Shown piece after piece: positions 46,274 through 55,971 of a DNA stretch of 64,000 bases. The position numbers were made by a program, and so were the translations under genes. The first letter of the stretch is position 1. Each line of letters opens with the position of its first letter. The stretch spans positions 3,224,001-3,288,000 of the forward strand of contig NZ_CP034450.1 in the NCBI RefSeq assembly GCF_003952505.1, read 5' to 3'. The notes below the pieces were generated by a model. That model was not told the DNA's origin, searched no databases, and saw only the letters and a list, made by a program, of their open reading frames with translations. The DNA is from Mesorhizobium sp. M4B.F.Ca.ET.058.02.1.1 (GTDB taxonomy: Bacteria > Pseudomonadota > Alphaproteobacteria > Rhizobiales > Rhizobiaceae).

Positions 46274-46425
46274 GGACTGCAGCACGGCCAGGGTTTGCTG
46301 AGATTCAGGTCAGGACGAGCCGAAGTGGTGGGTTCCGAGAATCGGAGCGGACTAAAAGTACGTGAGCACCGGAAGCGCAGGAAACCGCCATTTGCAGGCC
46401 GGCCTCACCTGAATATCAACAAAGC

Positions 46426-46836
46426 CTAGGTGAGTGTGCGCAGGCGCGCCTTGGCCGCGCGGGCGATGGCCGCGACAGTCAGCGTGTCGAGATCGAGCTT
46501 GAGGCGGATGAGCTGCAGCACTCGCACCTCCTCCATGCGCATTTCGAGATCAACGGCGGCGACCTCGAAAGCGGCGGCATAGGCGGTGTCGCGCAGCCGC
46601 TCCGGCAGCGCCCCTGCAACGAGTTCGAGCACGCCTTCCAGCCCGTCCTCGTCGTGCAAAGCCTTCTGGCAGGCCTGGGCAACCGCCACCAGCCTGTCCT
46701 GGTTGAAATCCACAAACACCGGCCATGAACGGACGACGTCGCCGATGCGTGCAAGCTCGACATCGGTCATGTCGCGGTCGGAAGCCGAAGTGATGACCAT
46801 GAGGTAGATCAGGGCTTCGTGTGGCGTCAAAGGCAT
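46426..46836 (-). CDS. TerB-like tellurite-resistance family protein
   Basis: A 136-residue all-helical protein of the TerB/DjlA superfamily: PHEALIYLMVITSASDRDMT begins the domain, with conserved acidic D/E positions (DRDMTDVELARIGDVV) and EVAAVDLEMRMEEVRVLQLI. TerB-type domains bind metal and occur in stress and membrane complexes; the function of this stand-alone form is unknown. It diverges from the lysyl-tRNA synthetase gene. Confidence 0.8.
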   Translation of the reverse strand: MPLTPHEALIYLMVITSASDRDMTDVELARIGDVVRSWPVFVDFNQDRLVAVAQACQKALHDEDGLEGVLELVAGALPERLRDTAYAAAFEVAAVDLEMRMEEVRVLQLIRLKLDLDTLTVAAIARAAKARLRTLT

Positions 46837-46992
46837 TCAAAACTCCATGATGATAGGCCCGAAGGTAGGGTCGCCACGTGGGCGCCGCAAGGAAAACCAC
46901 CGCAAATCGTTGACGCTCCGGCTAGTGACGCCTAGAGACCGGTTGAAAACCTACTTGCCGCGAAGGCCGGCACATGACGTGGAAGCAGTGAT

Positions 46993-48642
46993 ATGACGGG
47001 ATCAAACACCATCGATCTCAATCCCGAGATGCTGGCGGCGGCTGCCGAAAGCAAGGCCTGGCCGTTCGAGGAAGCCAAAAAGATCATCGCGCGCTACAAG
47101 GACGCCGACTTTCCCGAGACGGTGCTGTTCGAAACCGGCTACGGCCCGTCCGGCCTGCCGCATATCGGCACGTTCGGCGAGGTGGCGCGCACGACCATGG
47201 TGCGGCATGCCTTCCGGGTGCTGACCGAAGACAAGGTCAAGACCAAGCTGCTCTGCTTCTCCGACGACATGGACGGCATGCGCAAGATCCCCGACAACGT
47301 GCCGGATCGCGACGCGCTGGGGCCATACCTGCACATGCCGCTTACGTCGGTGCCCAACCCGTTCGGGGGCGACTATGCCAGCTTCGCCGACCACAACAAC
47401 GCAATGCTGTGCCGCTTCCTCGACACGTTCGGCTTCGACTACGAGTTCGCCAGCGCGACGCAGTACTACAAGTCAGGCCGCTTCGACGAGGTGCTGCTGC
47501 GCGCCGCCGAGCGCTATGACGAGATCATGGCGGTGATGCTGCCGACGCTGGGCGAAGAGCGCCAGGCGACCTATAGCCCGTTCCTGCCGATCTCGCCGAA
47601 GAGCGGCCGCGTGCTCTATGTGCCGATGAAGCATGTCGACGCAAAAGCCGGCACCGTCACCTTCGATGACGAAGGCACCGAGACCACGCTCTCGATCAGG
47701 GGCGGCAAGGTCAAGCTGCAGTGGAAGCCGGATTTCGGCATGCGCTGGGCCGCGCTCGGCGTCGATTTCGAGATGTTCGGCAAGGATCACCAGACCAATG
47801 CGGTGATCTACGACCGCATCTGCAACATCCTCGGCGGACGCGCGCCGGAGCATTTCGTCTACGAGTTGTTCCTCGACGAGAACGGCCAGAAGATCTCGAA
47901 GTCGAAGGGCAACGGACTGACCATCGACGAATGGCTGACTTATGCTCCGACCGAGAGCCTCGGGCTATACATGTACCAGCGGCCGCGGCAGGCCAAGAAG
48001 CTCTATTTCGACGTCATCCCGAAGGCAGTCGACGAATATTACAGCTTCCTCGGCGCCTACTCCCGGCAGGACTGGAAGGAGCGGCTCGGTAATCCGGTCT
48101 GGCACATGCATGACGGCAACCCGCCGGCCATCGACCTGCCGGTGCCGTTCGCGCTGCTGCTCAACCTGGTCAGCGCCTCGAACGCGCATGACAAGGCAGT
48201 GCTGTGGGGCTTCATCTCTCGACACGCGCCGGGCGTGACGCCGGCGACGCATCCTGAGCTTGATCGGTTGACGGGCTACGCGATCCGCTACTTCGACGAT
48301 TTCGTGAAACCGACCAAGGTTTTCCGCGCCGCCGACGAGGTAGAGCGCGATGCACTGGCGAAGCTTTCCGACGCGCTCGGCGCGCTGCCGCAGGGCGCCG
48401 ACGGCGAGGCGATCCAGAACGCGGCGCTCAACGTGGCGCGCCGGATCGAGCGCTATCAGGATCATTCCAAGCAGAGTCCCGAAGGCGGGCCGGGTGTTTC
48501 CGTCGCCTTCTTCCAGATGATCTACCAGGTGCTGATCGGGCAGGAGCGCGGACCGCGTTTCGGCTCCTTCGCCGCGCTCTACGGCATCGCCGAGACGCGG
48601 GCGCTCATTGAGCGGGCGCTGGCTGGTCAGCTAGCGGCGTAA
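46993..48642 (+). CDS. lysK: Lysyl-tRNA synthetase, class I
   Basis: Charges tRNA-Lys. The 549-residue protein is the class I type found in archaea and alphaproteobacteria. The HIGH motif is in [20 protein letters not shown] and the KMSKS motif in [39 protein letters not shown] is the lysine-pocket region. Length 510-550 is usual. Its last 38 bases overlap the 3' end of the convergent SNase-like gene. Confidence 0.96.
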   Translation: MTGSNTIDLNPEMLAAAAESKAWPFEEAKKIIARYKDADFPETVLFETGYGPSGLPHIGTFGEVARTTMVRHAFRVLTEDKVKTKLLCFSDDMDGMRKIPDNVPDRDALGPYLHMPLTSVPNPFGGDYASFADHNNAMLCRFLDTFGFDYEFASATQYYKSGRFDEVLLRAAERYDEIMAVMLPTLGEERQATYSPFLPISPKSGRVLYVPMKHVDAKAGTVTFDDEGTETTLSIRGGKVKLQWKPDFGMRWAALGVDFEMFGKDHQTNAVIYDRICNILGGRAPEHFVYELFLDENGQKISKSKGNGLTIDEWLTYAPTESLGLYMYQRPRQAKKLYFDVIPKAVDEYYSFLGAYSRQDWKERLGNPVWHMHDGNPPAIDLPVPFALLLNLVSASNAHDKAVLWGFISRHAPGVTPATHPELDRLTGYAIRYFDDFVKPTKVFRAADEVERDALAKLSDALGALPQGADGEAIQNAALNVARRIERYQDHSKQSPEGGPGVSVAFFQMIYQVLIGQERGPRFGSFAALYGIAETRALIERALAGQLAA

Positions 48643-49471
48643 GGACGCCATCTTCCGCCGGCAAGATCGAATCTGGCGCGGCGGGCGCGGGAGCCGTCGC
48701 TTCCGGCAGCGACGGCAGGCCGCCAAGGTTCGGGGCGTGCCCGAAAATGCCTTTCTTCTCCGAGCGTGCCTTGTCGCCGGCCTCGACAAAGGGGCCACCC
48801 GTGGCGGCGCGCGCCCAGCCGCTCTCGACCAGCCACTGGCCAATATCCTGATTACCGACACGGCATTCGGCGGAGATGAGGTCGCGGCCGCCGCCTTCCG
48901 GCGGCACGATGCAGGCTATCGCCCGGCCGCGCAGGAAGGCGCGGAATGCCGTCCTGGCGCGCGCGCCGCAGGCCCAGGATTTGCCGTCGACGCTGCAGGT
49001 CTCGTCCTGCCTCACGATGTCGACGCCGGAAATCGCGACCGAATAGCCCTTCGCCTCGATCAGCCCGGCGGCGGCGGCCACCGGCTGGAACAGCTTGGTC
49101 CCGTTCCAGTCGCCGGGCATTTTCCACCTGGGCGGCTTGGGCGGGCCTGCCAGCGCCAGGTCGCTCAGCGGCGCGCGCGGCTCGACACGCTCAAGCTCCC
49201 CGGAAGGGAGTTGAGGTGGCGCCACGACCTCGGGATCGATCGTCCTGGAATGGGCGGGAGGTTTCACCGGCTGCGGTGGCGGAAGGGCTGCCGTGGCCGG
49301 CGCTTCGGGCGGCATGTCGGCGCCCTGCTCGGCGGTGGTTTCGGCCACCGGATCAATGCGGTCCAGCGTGACGATGCTTTCACCGCCGTTCAGCGCGCGG
49401 CCTCCGGTGACGACGAGCGACGCCATCGCTGGTACAGCCGCAACAGCCACGGCAAGACGGAGCAGCCGCAC
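48605..49471 (-). CDS. Exported thermonuclease (SNase)-like protein
   Basis: A 288-residue protein with an N-terminal signal ([19 protein letters not shown]), a long proline/alanine-rich linker (to about residue 105), and a divergent SNase domain: [20 protein letters not shown] then [24 protein letters not shown]. The typical catalytic Arg/Glu set is only partly kept, so nuclease activity is uncertain. The tail is again Pro/Ala-rich. It begins with GTG directly after the S24 regulator stop, with no gap, and overlaps lysK by 38 bp. Confidence 0.8.
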   Translation of the reverse strand: MRLLRLAVAVAAVPAMASLVVTGGRALNGGESIVTLDRIDPVAETTAEQGADMPPEAPATAALPPPQPVKPPAHSRTIDPEVVAPPQLPSGELERVEPRAPLSDLALAGPPKPPRWKMPGDWNGTKLFQPVAAAAGLIEAKGYSVAISGVDIVRQDETCSVDGKSWACGARARTAFRAFLRGRAIACIVPPEGGGRDLISAECRVGNQDIGQWLVESGWARAATGGPFVEAGDKARSEKKGIFGHAPNLGGLPSLPEATAPAPAAPDSILPAEDGVLTPLADQPAPAQ

Positions 49472-50116
49472 TTACTGGCTTGCCCAGACGATACGCGCCA
49501 CCCATTCGATGTCGCGCATCGGGATGTCCCGATCAGGATGATCAGGATTGAGGGAGACCAGCACGATCGACTTCACGGTCTGGCGAGCCAGCACCTTGGC
49601 CATCACCTCACCGGCAACGGTCTTGACGACGACGCGGTCGCCCTTGCGGGTGGCAGCGCCCGGCTCGACGATCAGCACGTCGCCGTTGCGGTAGAGCGGC
49701 AGCATGGAATCGCCCTGCACCTGCAGCGCATAGGAGCTTGCTGTCGCCCTGGCCGGCAATTCAACCAGATCCCAGCCCTGCCCCGCCGGATAGCCGGCAT
49801 CGTCGAAGAAACCTCCGGCGCCGGCCTGGGCAAAGCCGAGCAGCGGCACGGCTGACCTGCGTGCCTGCGACGCCGGGATCGAGCCATCACCTTCCACCAG
49901 CCCGGTGAACTCCTCCAGCGAGGCGCCGGTGGCCTCGATGATCTTGGCCAGCGATTCGGTCGACGGCCAGCGTGGCCGCCCGTCCGAGGACAGGCGCTTC
50001 GACTTGTTGAAGGCGGTGGAGTCGAGACCGGCGCGCCTTGCCAGACCTGACGCCGACAGCGAATAACGCTCGGCGAGTGCGTCGATGGCGGCCCAGACAC
50101 GGTCGTGCGAGAGCAA
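49472..50116 (-). CDS. HTH-S24 peptidase-like (LexA/CI-type) regulator
   Basis: A 214-residue regulator with an N-terminal HTH ([24 protein letters not shown]) and a C-terminal S24 domain: [20 protein letters not shown] carries the Ser nucleophile and [17 protein letters not shown] the Lys of the dyad. Such proteins are stress- or SOS-linked repressors that self-cleave. The SNase-like gene starts at its stop codon, so the two are coexpressed. Regulatory target unknown. Confidence 0.88.
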   Translation of the reverse strand: MLSHDRVWAAIDALAERYSLSASGLARRAGLDSTAFNKSKRLSSDGRPRWPSTESLAKIIEATGASLEEFTGLVEGDGSIPASQARRSAVPLLGFAQAGAGGFFDDAGYPAGQGWDLVELPARATASSYALQVQGDSMLPLYRNGDVLIVEPGAATRKGDRVVVKTVAGEVMAKVLARQTVKSIVLVSLNPDHPDRDIPMRDIEWVARIVWASQ

Positions 50117-50211
50117 TCGAGCTCTCCTTCAAAACAGGAAAAAATGCCTCTTCCTGTCTACCGCGCAACCGCCCCAATGTCCACCGAGGAAGTGCGCGGG
50201 ATCGCCAACGA

Positions 50212-50754
50212 TCACGCCTTCTTGGCAAGTTCCCGCAAATTCCGGTGCGACGCCATGAATGCCTGCTCGGCCTCGGTCGGGGGGCGCGGCTGAGCAGAAC
50301 GGCCAAGTGCGATGACCACCTCGCCAATGTCGAGAAAGCGGCGGCCGCGGCGGTCGTAGACACCGCCGGTGGTCATGATTTGCGCGGCCGTTTCGCCACT
50401 ATCGAGGACGAAGCGGTGCCTGCCGATGACCGAGGTGCCTTCCCAGGTCTCGATCGAGGACACCACCTCGAAGCGCCGCCACAGCCGGATCTCGCGCACA
50501 TAGGCCACCTGCAGCCCGCCGATCATCGGCGCCCAGCCGTTCCTGCGCGCCAGCGCGATGAGGCCGGCGCGCAGGAAGATGTCGATGCGGCCGAGATCGG
50601 CCAGCATCATGTAGCGGGCGTTGTTGAGATGGTTGTTGAAATCGATGTCGGTCGGCAGGCATCGAAAGACCAGCCGGCTTTCACCGCCGACGAGGTACGG
50701 GCCACGGCTTCGCGCCGTGGCCATCATGCGCGCCATGCGCGCCCAGACATACAT
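50212..50754 (-). CDS. Hot-dog fold acyl-CoA thioesterase
   Basis: A 180-residue thioesterase of the 4-hydroxybenzoyl-CoA type. The N-terminal helix region gives way to [20 protein letters not shown] (active-site Asp in [13 protein letters not shown]), the five-stranded sheet [20 protein letters not shown], and [14 protein letters not shown]. It follows the FadJ-like gene by 12 bp in the beta-oxidation cluster and may release acyl groups or prune CoA esters. Start ATG at 50754. Confidence 0.87.
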   Translation of the reverse strand: MYVWARMARMMATARSRGPYLVGGESRLVFRCLPTDIDFNNHLNNARYMMLADLGRIDIFLRAGLIALARRNGWAPMIGGLQVAYVREIRLWRRFEVVSSIETWEGTSVIGRHRFVLDSGETAAQIMTTGGVYDRRGRRFLDIGEVVIALGRSAQPRPPTEAEQAFMASHRNLRELAKKA

Positions 50755-50766
50755 CGGCGTCGGCCG

Positions 50767-52986
50767 TCAGGCTGCCTGCTTGATCTCGCCCTTCTGGTAA
50801 GGGTCGAAACGCTGGTAGAAGGTCTCGCCCTTCTCCGCCATGTCGAGCAGCAGCTTCGGCGCCTTGAACTCGGCGCCGTACTTCTTCTGCAGGGCCTTGG
50901 CGATCTTGACGAACTGCTTGGCGCCAATACCGTCGATGTAGGACAGCGCGCCGCCGGTGAAGGGGGCGAAGCCGAAGGCGAGGATCGAGCCGACATCGGC
51001 CTCGCGCGGATCGGTGACGATGCCTTCCTCCATCACGCGAACCGCCTCGAGGGCGATGGTGACCAGCAGGCGCTGCTTCAGTTCCTCATAGTCGACCTTC
51101 TCCGGCTTGAGCTGTGGATAGAGGTCCTTGAGGCCAGGCCACAGCTTCTTCTTCGCCGGCTTGGCCGGATAGTCGTAAAAGCCCTTGCCGTTCTTGCGGC
51201 CGAAGCGGCCATGCGTGTCGACCATGGTGTTGATCAGCGCCATCTGCTTCGGATCGACGGCCTTCTCGCCGAGATCCCTGATCGTCTGCTTCATGATCTT
51301 CTGGGCAAGGTCGATCGCCGTCTCGTCGGTCAGCGCCAGCGGACCGACCGGCATGCCGGCCGCCTTGGCGGCGTTCTCGATCATCGGTGCCGGGACACCC
51401 TCGATCAGCATCTTGTAGGCTTCCGACATGTAGCGCAGGACGCAGCGGTTGACGTAGAAGCCGCGCGTGTCGTTGACGACGATCGGCGTCTTCTTGATGG
51501 CGCGGACGAAATCGATGGCGGTCGCCAGCGCCTTGTCGCCGGTCTTCTTGCCGAGGATGATCTCGACCAGCATCATTTTGTCGACCGGCGAGAAGAAGTG
51601 GATGCCGACAAAATTCTTCGGTCGCGCCGAATTCTTCGCCAGCGAGGTGATCGGGATGGTCGAGGTGTTGGAGGCGAAGATCGCCGACGACTTCAGCACC
51701 GCTTCCGCCTTTTCGGTGGCGCTCTTCTTGACGGCGGAATCCTCGAACACGGCCTCGACCACCAGATCGCAGCCGGCGAGGTCGGCATAGTCGGCCGTCG
51801 GCGTGATCAGCGACAAGAGCCTGTCCTTGTCCTCGGGCTTGGCGCGGCCCTTCTTGACCTGATCAGAGATCAGGCTGTCGGAATGCGCCTTGCCCTTTTC
51901 GGCCGACTCCATGTCGCGGTCGAGCAGCACGACGGGAATGCCGGCCTTGGCCGTGACATAGGCGATGCCGGCGCCCATGAAGCCGGCGCCGAGGATGCCA
52001 ATTTTCTTGAACTTGGTGTCCGGCACGCCGGCCGGGCGACGCGCGCCCTTGTTCAGTTCCTGCAGCGAGACGAACAGCGAGCGGATCATCGCTGCCGCTT
52101 CCCTGGTCTGCATGATCTCGGTGAAGTAGCGCTGCTCGATCTTGAGCGCCGTGTCGAAGGGTACCAGGAGTCCCTCATAGACGCATTTCAGGATCGCCCC
52201 CGCGGCCGGATAGTTGCCGTAGGTCTCACGACGCAGGATGGCGATGGCCGGCGGCCAGAGGTTGGCGCCCGCCGCCGAATAGACCGGGCCACCGGGCAGC
52301 TTGAAGCCCTTCTCGTCCCAAGGCGCCACCGGCTTCAGGCCATTCTTGATCATCGCCTTGGCGGTCTCGACCAGCTTCGAAGGCTCGGCGATCTCGTGGA
52401 TCAGGCCCATTGCCTTGGCCTTCTGCGGCGTGAGAGTCTGGCCGGTGGTCAGCATCTGCAGCGCCTGCTGCGGGTCGGTCAGCCGCGGCACGCGCTGGGT
52501 GCCGCCGGCACCCGGGAAGATGCCGATCTTCACTTCCGGAAGCGCCATCTTCACCTTGTCGGAATCGGCAGCGACGCGGCCGTGGCAGGCGAGCGACATC
52601 TCGAAGGCGCCGCCCATGCAGGTGCCGTTGATCGCCGACACCCACGGCTTGCCGGAAGTCTCGATCTTGCGGAACAGGCCGGTCATGACGCCCGCATTGT
52701 CGAACAGGGCTTTGGTCGCCTTGCCCAAATCCTTCGCCTTGTCGGCGGCGAAGGCGCCCAGCATCTTCTGCAGCAAGGTGATGTCGGCACCGCCGGAGAA
52801 AGTATCCTTGCCGGAGGTGATGACCGCGCCCTTGATGGCCGCGTCGCCGGCGACATGGTCGACGATGGCGTTAAGCTCCCGCATCACCTCTTCGGTGAAG
52901 ACGTTCATCGATCGATCCGGCATGTTCCAGGTGACCAGCGCAATGCCGTCGGCGTCGACGTCGAGGGTGAAATTGGTGTAGCTCAT
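50767..52986 (-). CDS. fadJ: Multifunctional 3-hydroxyacyl-CoA dehydrogenase/enoyl-CoA hydratase (FadJ-like)
   Basis: This 739-residue enzyme carries out the hydration and NAD-dependent oxidation steps of beta-oxidation. The N-terminal crotonase domain has [20 protein letters not shown] and the conserved Glu segment [40 protein letters not shown]. The dehydrogenase part has the Rossmann motif [20 protein letters not shown], the His-containing [19 protein letters not shown] and two 3HCDH C-terminal domains. It starts 14 bp after the thiolase stop. fadJ is used as the nearest symbol; in rhizobia it is often unnamed. Confidence 0.93.
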   Translation of the reverse strand: MSYTNFTLDVDADGIALVTWNMPDRSMNVFTEEVMRELNAIVDHVAGDAAIKGAVITSGKDTFSGGADITLLQKMLGAFAADKAKDLGKATKALFDNAGVMTGLFRKIETSGKPWVSAINGTCMGGAFEMSLACHGRVAADSDKVKMALPEVKIGIFPGAGGTQRVPRLTDPQQALQMLTTGQTLTPQKAKAMGLIHEIAEPSKLVETAKAMIKNGLKPVAPWDEKGFKLPGGPVYSAAGANLWPPAIAILRRETYGNYPAAGAILKCVYEGLLVPFDTALKIEQRYFTEIMQTREAAAMIRSLFVSLQELNKGARRPAGVPDTKFKKIGILGAGFMGAGIAYVTAKAGIPVVLLDRDMESAEKGKAHSDSLISDQVKKGRAKPEDKDRLLSLITPTADYADLAGCDLVVEAVFEDSAVKKSATEKAEAVLKSSAIFASNTSTIPITSLAKNSARPKNFVGIHFFSPVDKMMLVEIILGKKTGDKALATAIDFVRAIKKTPIVVNDTRGFYVNRCVLRYMSEAYKMLIEGVPAPMIENAAKAAGMPVGPLALTDETAIDLAQKIMKQTIRDLGEKAVDPKQMALINTMVDTHGRFGRKNGKGFYDYPAKPAKKKLWPGLKDLYPQLKPEKVDYEELKQRLLVTIALEAVRVMEEGIVTDPREADVGSILAFGFAPFTGGALSYIDGIGAKQFVKIAKALQKKYGAEFKAPKLLLDMAEKGETFYQRFDPYQKGEIKQAA

Positions 52987-53000
52987 CTTCTCTCTCCCCG

Positions 53001-54209
53001 TCAGACGCGTTCGATGATGGTGGCGGTGCCCATGCCGGCGCCGATGCAGAGCGTGACCAGGGCGGTGTTCAGGTCACGGCGCTCGAGCTCGTCGAGCACG
53101 GTGCCGAAGATCATGGCGCCGGTGGCACCGAGCGGATGGCCCATGGCGATCGCGCCGCCGTTGACATTGATCTTGTCGTGCGGGATCTCGAAGGCCTGCA
53201 TGTAGCGCAGCACCACCGAGGCGAAGGCCTCGTTGAGCTCGAACAGGTCGATGTCCGACAGCTTCATCTTGGCACGCTGCAAGAGCTTTTCGGTGACGTC
53301 GACCGGGCCGGTCAGCATCAGCACCGGCTCGGAGCCGATGTTGGCGAAGGCGCGGATGCGGGCGCGCGGCTTGATGCCCATCGCCTTGCCGGCCTTCTTG
53401 GAGCCGAGCAGGACGGCAGCGGCGCCATCGACGATGCCGGACGAGTTGCCGGCATGGTGGACGTGGTTGACCTCTTCGACTTCAGGGTGCTTTTGCACGG
53501 CAACCGCATCGAAGCCGCCCATTTCGCCGGGCATGACGAAGGACGGGTTGAGCGAGGCCAGCGATTGCATGTCGGTCGCCGGTCGCATGTGCTCGTCATG
53601 GTCGAGGATGGTCAGCCCATTCTGGTCCTTGATCGGGATCACCGAATTCTTGAAGCGGCCCTCGGACCAGGACTTGGCGGCGCGCTTCTGGCTCTCGACG
53701 GCATAGGCGTCGACATCGTCGCGGCTGAAGCCATACTTGGTGGCGATCAGGTCGGCCGAAATGCCTTGCGGCACGAACCAGCCGGGCAGGCCGACGGATG
53801 GGTCCATGAACCAGGCGCCGCCCGACATGCCCATGCCGACGCGCGACATCGATTCGACGCCGCCGGCGATGACGATGTCGTCGGCACCCTGCGCGATCTT
53901 GGCGGCGCCGAAATTGATGGCGTCGAGACCGGAAGCGCAAAAGCGCGAGATCTGCATGCCGGGCGCCTTGGTGTCGTAGCCGGCCTCGAAGGCGGCGGCG
54001 CGCGGAATTACCGAGCCCGCCTCGCCGACCGGGTCGACGCAGCCGAAGATGATGTCGTCGACAGTGCCGGTGTCGAGGCCGTTGCGGTCGCGCAGCGCCT
54101 CGAGCGTTTTGGCGGCGAGCCGCACCGCCGGCACCTCGTGCAGCGAGCCATCCTTCTTGCCTCTGCCGCGCGGCGTGCGCACGGCGTCATAGACGTAAGC
54201 TTCGGCCAT
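53001..54209 (-). CDS. fadA: Acetyl-CoA C-acyltransferase (thiolase)
   Basis: The 402-residue thiolase cleaves 3-ketoacyl-CoA in the last step of beta-oxidation. Visible are the nucleophilic Cys in [35 protein letters not shown], the [16 protein letters not shown] block, [12 protein letters not shown], and the C-terminal Cys/His region [20 protein letters not shown] and [20 protein letters not shown]. Both catalytic cysteines and His are present. It lies 33 bp after acyl-CoA dehydrogenase 1. The fadA symbol is by role and operon position. Confidence 0.93.
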   Translation of the reverse strand: MAEAYVYDAVRTPRGRGKKDGSLHEVPAVRLAAKTLEALRDRNGLDTGTVDDIIFGCVDPVGEAGSVIPRAAAFEAGYDTKAPGMQISRFCASGLDAINFGAAKIAQGADDIVIAGGVESMSRVGMGMSGGAWFMDPSVGLPGWFVPQGISADLIATKYGFSRDDVDAYAVESQKRAAKSWSEGRFKNSVIPIKDQNGLTILDHDEHMRPATDMQSLASLNPSFVMPGEMGGFDAVAVQKHPEVEEVNHVHHAGNSSGIVDGAAAVLLGSKKAGKAMGIKPRARIRAFANIGSEPVLMLTGPVDVTEKLLQRAKMKLSDIDLFELNEAFASVVLRYMQAFEIPHDKINVNGGAIAMGHPLGATGAMIFGTVLDELERRDLNTALVTLCIGAGMGTATIIERV

Positions 54210-54242
54210 TTTCCTGCTCCTTGGGTTTGCCGGTCGCCGCGC

Positions 54243-55412
54243 TCAGAGAGAGCGCCCGATCAGCAATTTCATGATCTCGTTGGTGCCGCCGTAGATGCGC
54301 TGGACGCGAGCGTCGCGGTACATGCGGGCGATCGGGTATTCATTCATGTAGCCATAGCCGCCGTGCAATTGAAGGCATTCGTCGACCACCTTGCCCTGCA
54401 GGTCGCTAAGCCAGTATTTGGCCATCGAGGCGGTGACCGGATCGAGGCCGCCATCGATGTGGCGGGCGACGCAGTCATTGTAGAAGACGCGGCCGATCGT
54501 GGCCTCGGTCTTCAGCTCGGCCAGCTTGAACTGGGTGTTCTGGAAATCGATGACCGCCTTGCCGAAGGCCTTGCGCTCCTTGACGTAGTCGATGGTCAAG
54601 GCCAGCGCGCGCTCGATCATGGCGATCGCGCCGGTACCGATCTGCAGCCGCTCCTGCGGCAGTTGCTGCATCAGCTGGACGAAGCCCTTGCCTTCCTCAT
54701 GGCCGAGCAGGTTCGAGGTCGGCACGCGCACGTCGTTGAAAAACAGTTCGGAGGTATCGTTGGCCTTCAGGCCGATCTTGTCGAGGTTGCGGCCGCGCTG
54801 AAAACCTTCGACCTCGTCGGTCTCGACGACGATCAGCGAAGTGCCCTTGGCGCCCTTTTCCGGGTCGGTCTTGGTGACGACGATGATCAGGCTGGCGAGC
54901 TGGCCATTGGTGATGAAGGTCTTGGAGCCGCTGATCTTGTAGTGGTTGCCGTCCTTCTCGGCGCGCGTCTTGACGCCTTGCAGGTCGGAGCCGGCGCCGG
55001 GCTCGGTCATGGCGATGGCGCCGATCAGCTCGCCGGTCGCGAGCTTGGGCAGCCACCTCTTCTTCTGCTCCTCGGAGCCGTAATGGAGGATGTAGGGGGC
55101 GACGATCGAATTGTGCAGACCGATGCCGAAGCCGTCGACGCCGACATGGCCGATCGCCTCGATGATGGCGCTCTCATGCGCGAAGGTGCCGCCCGAGCCG
55201 CCATATTCCTCCGGCATCGAGGCGCAGAGCAGGCCGGCCGCGCCTGCCTTCAGCCAGCTCTCGCGGTCGACCATCTCGTTCTTCTCGAACTCGTCATAGC
55301 GCGGCGCGATCTCTTCAGACATGAAGCGCGACGCCATGTCGTAGAGCATTGCGACCTCGTCCGCCGCCCAGGCGGGTTTTGGCAAGCCAAGAATTTCGGC
55401 TGGATTTGTCAT
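54243..55412 (-). CDS. Acyl-CoA dehydrogenase (short form)
   Basis: A 389-residue FAD enzyme for the first step of beta-oxidation. Motifs are AIAMTEPGAGSDLQGVKTRA, SKTFITNGQLASLIIVVT, LQIGTGAIAMIERALALTID and the C-terminal DECLQLHGGYGYMNEYPIAR, then MYRDARVQRIYGGTNEIMK, the standard catalytic-base/FAD-tail region. The ATG overlaps the DUF559 stop (ATGA), and its GGAGG site lies inside that gene. Substrate chain length unknown. Confidence 0.93.
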   Translation of the reverse strand: MTNPAEILGLPKPAWAADEVAMLYDMASRFMSEEIAPRYDEFEKNEMVDRESWLKAGAAGLLCASMPEEYGGSGGTFAHESAIIEAIGHVGVDGFGIGLHNSIVAPYILHYGSEEQKKRWLPKLATGELIGAIAMTEPGAGSDLQGVKTRAEKDGNHYKISGSKTFITNGQLASLIIVVTKTDPEKGAKGTSLIVVETDEVEGFQRGRNLDKIGLKANDTSELFFNDVRVPTSNLLGHEEGKGFVQLMQQLPQERLQIGTGAIAMIERALALTIDYVKERKAFGKAVIDFQNTQFKLAELKTEATIGRVFYNDCVARHIDGGLDPVTASMAKYWLSDLQGKVVDECLQLHGGYGYMNEYPIARMYRDARVQRIYGGTNEIMKLLIGRSL

Positions 55413-55852
55413 GCCATTTCCTCCGTGGCGCTGGCGTCCCCCTCCCCCTTGAGGGGAGGGTGGCCGCGAAGCGGTCGGGAGGGGTCGCCGGCGACACGCT
55501 CGGCCTCACCTTTGACAAACTGCGCAACATGCCAGGCGCTATTGATAACATCCGGCTCGTCGATCCTAAGCACGACGTAGCCAAGCGACTGCAAATAAGC
55601 GTCGCGGTTCAAATCATGACGCTTGCCAGCCTCGGTTTCATGCAGGTCGCCGTCGACCTCCACAATGAGTTTGACCGACGGGCAGACGAAATCGACAATG
55701 TACGGGCCGATCGGCGATTGCCGCCTGAACTTCAAACCGTCAGCCGTCAGCTCCCGCAATTCGTACCATAGCAAAGACTCCGCCTTCGTCGCATGGAGAC
55801 GAAGCGAGCGTGCCTTCTGCCGCATTTCGAAACTCACCCGCGTCCGCGGCAT
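55409..55852 (-). CDS. DUF559 (endonuclease/VSR-like) protein, repeat-flanked
   Basis: A 147-residue DUF559 protein from the PD-(D/E)XK fold. It starts MPRTRVSFEMRQKARSLRLH and has LRELTADGLKFRRQSPIGPY and the catalytic region YIVDFVCPSVKLIVEVDGDL followed by HET, RNDAYLQSLGYVVLRID-like residues. Its tail (RPLRGHPPLKGEGDASATEE) is encoded by the left repeat arm and by the ribosome binding site of the next gene, so the natural stop has been replaced by repeat sequence. It stands between two acyl-CoA dehydrogenase genes with which it has no obvious functional link. Inserted as a unit with the repeat pair (E3). Confidence 0.85.
   Translation of the reverse strand: MPRTRVSFEMRQKARSLRLHATKAESLLWYELRELTADGLKFRRQSPIGPYIVDFVCPSVKLIVEVDGDLHETEAGKRHDLNRDAYLQSLGYVVLRIDEPDVINSAWHVAQFVKGEAERVAGDPSRPLRGHPPLKGEGDASATEEMA
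55433..55495. repeat. Left arm of repeat pair E3 (DUF559 side)
   Basis: The arm reads GGCGTCCCCCTCCCCCTTGA, then GGGGAGGG, TGGCCGCGAAGCGGTCGGGA, then GGGGTCG. A fixed hairpin (CCCTCCCC/GGGGAGGG) is followed by a second hairpin GGCCGC-GAA-GCGGTC. It lies inside the 3' end of the DUF559 gene. Confidence 0.75.
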
Positions 55853-55902
55853 TGCGATAGTCCTCCTCCCAGTGCGCATCCGTCAGAATTGGCGTCGAGC
55901 TC

Positions 55903-55963
55903 GTCGCGGGCGACCCCTCCCGACCCTTAGGGCCACCCTCCCCTCAAGGGGGAGGGGGACGCC
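55903..55963. repeat. Right arm of repeat pair E3
   Basis: The inverted copy of the left arm, identical in the constant blocks but with GGCCC-TAA-GGGTC in place of the second hairpin: its stem is changed, yet still pairs. It lies 51 bp upstream of the DUF559 start, between it and the large acyl-CoA dehydrogenase. Confidence 0.75.
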
Positions 55964-55971
55964 GAGCATTT

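Noticed and set aside
55346..55500. Plus-strand frame across the left repeat arm
   Set aside because: It is a repeat-derived reading without motif; the region is explained by acyl-CoA dehydrogenase, DUF559 and repeat sequence.
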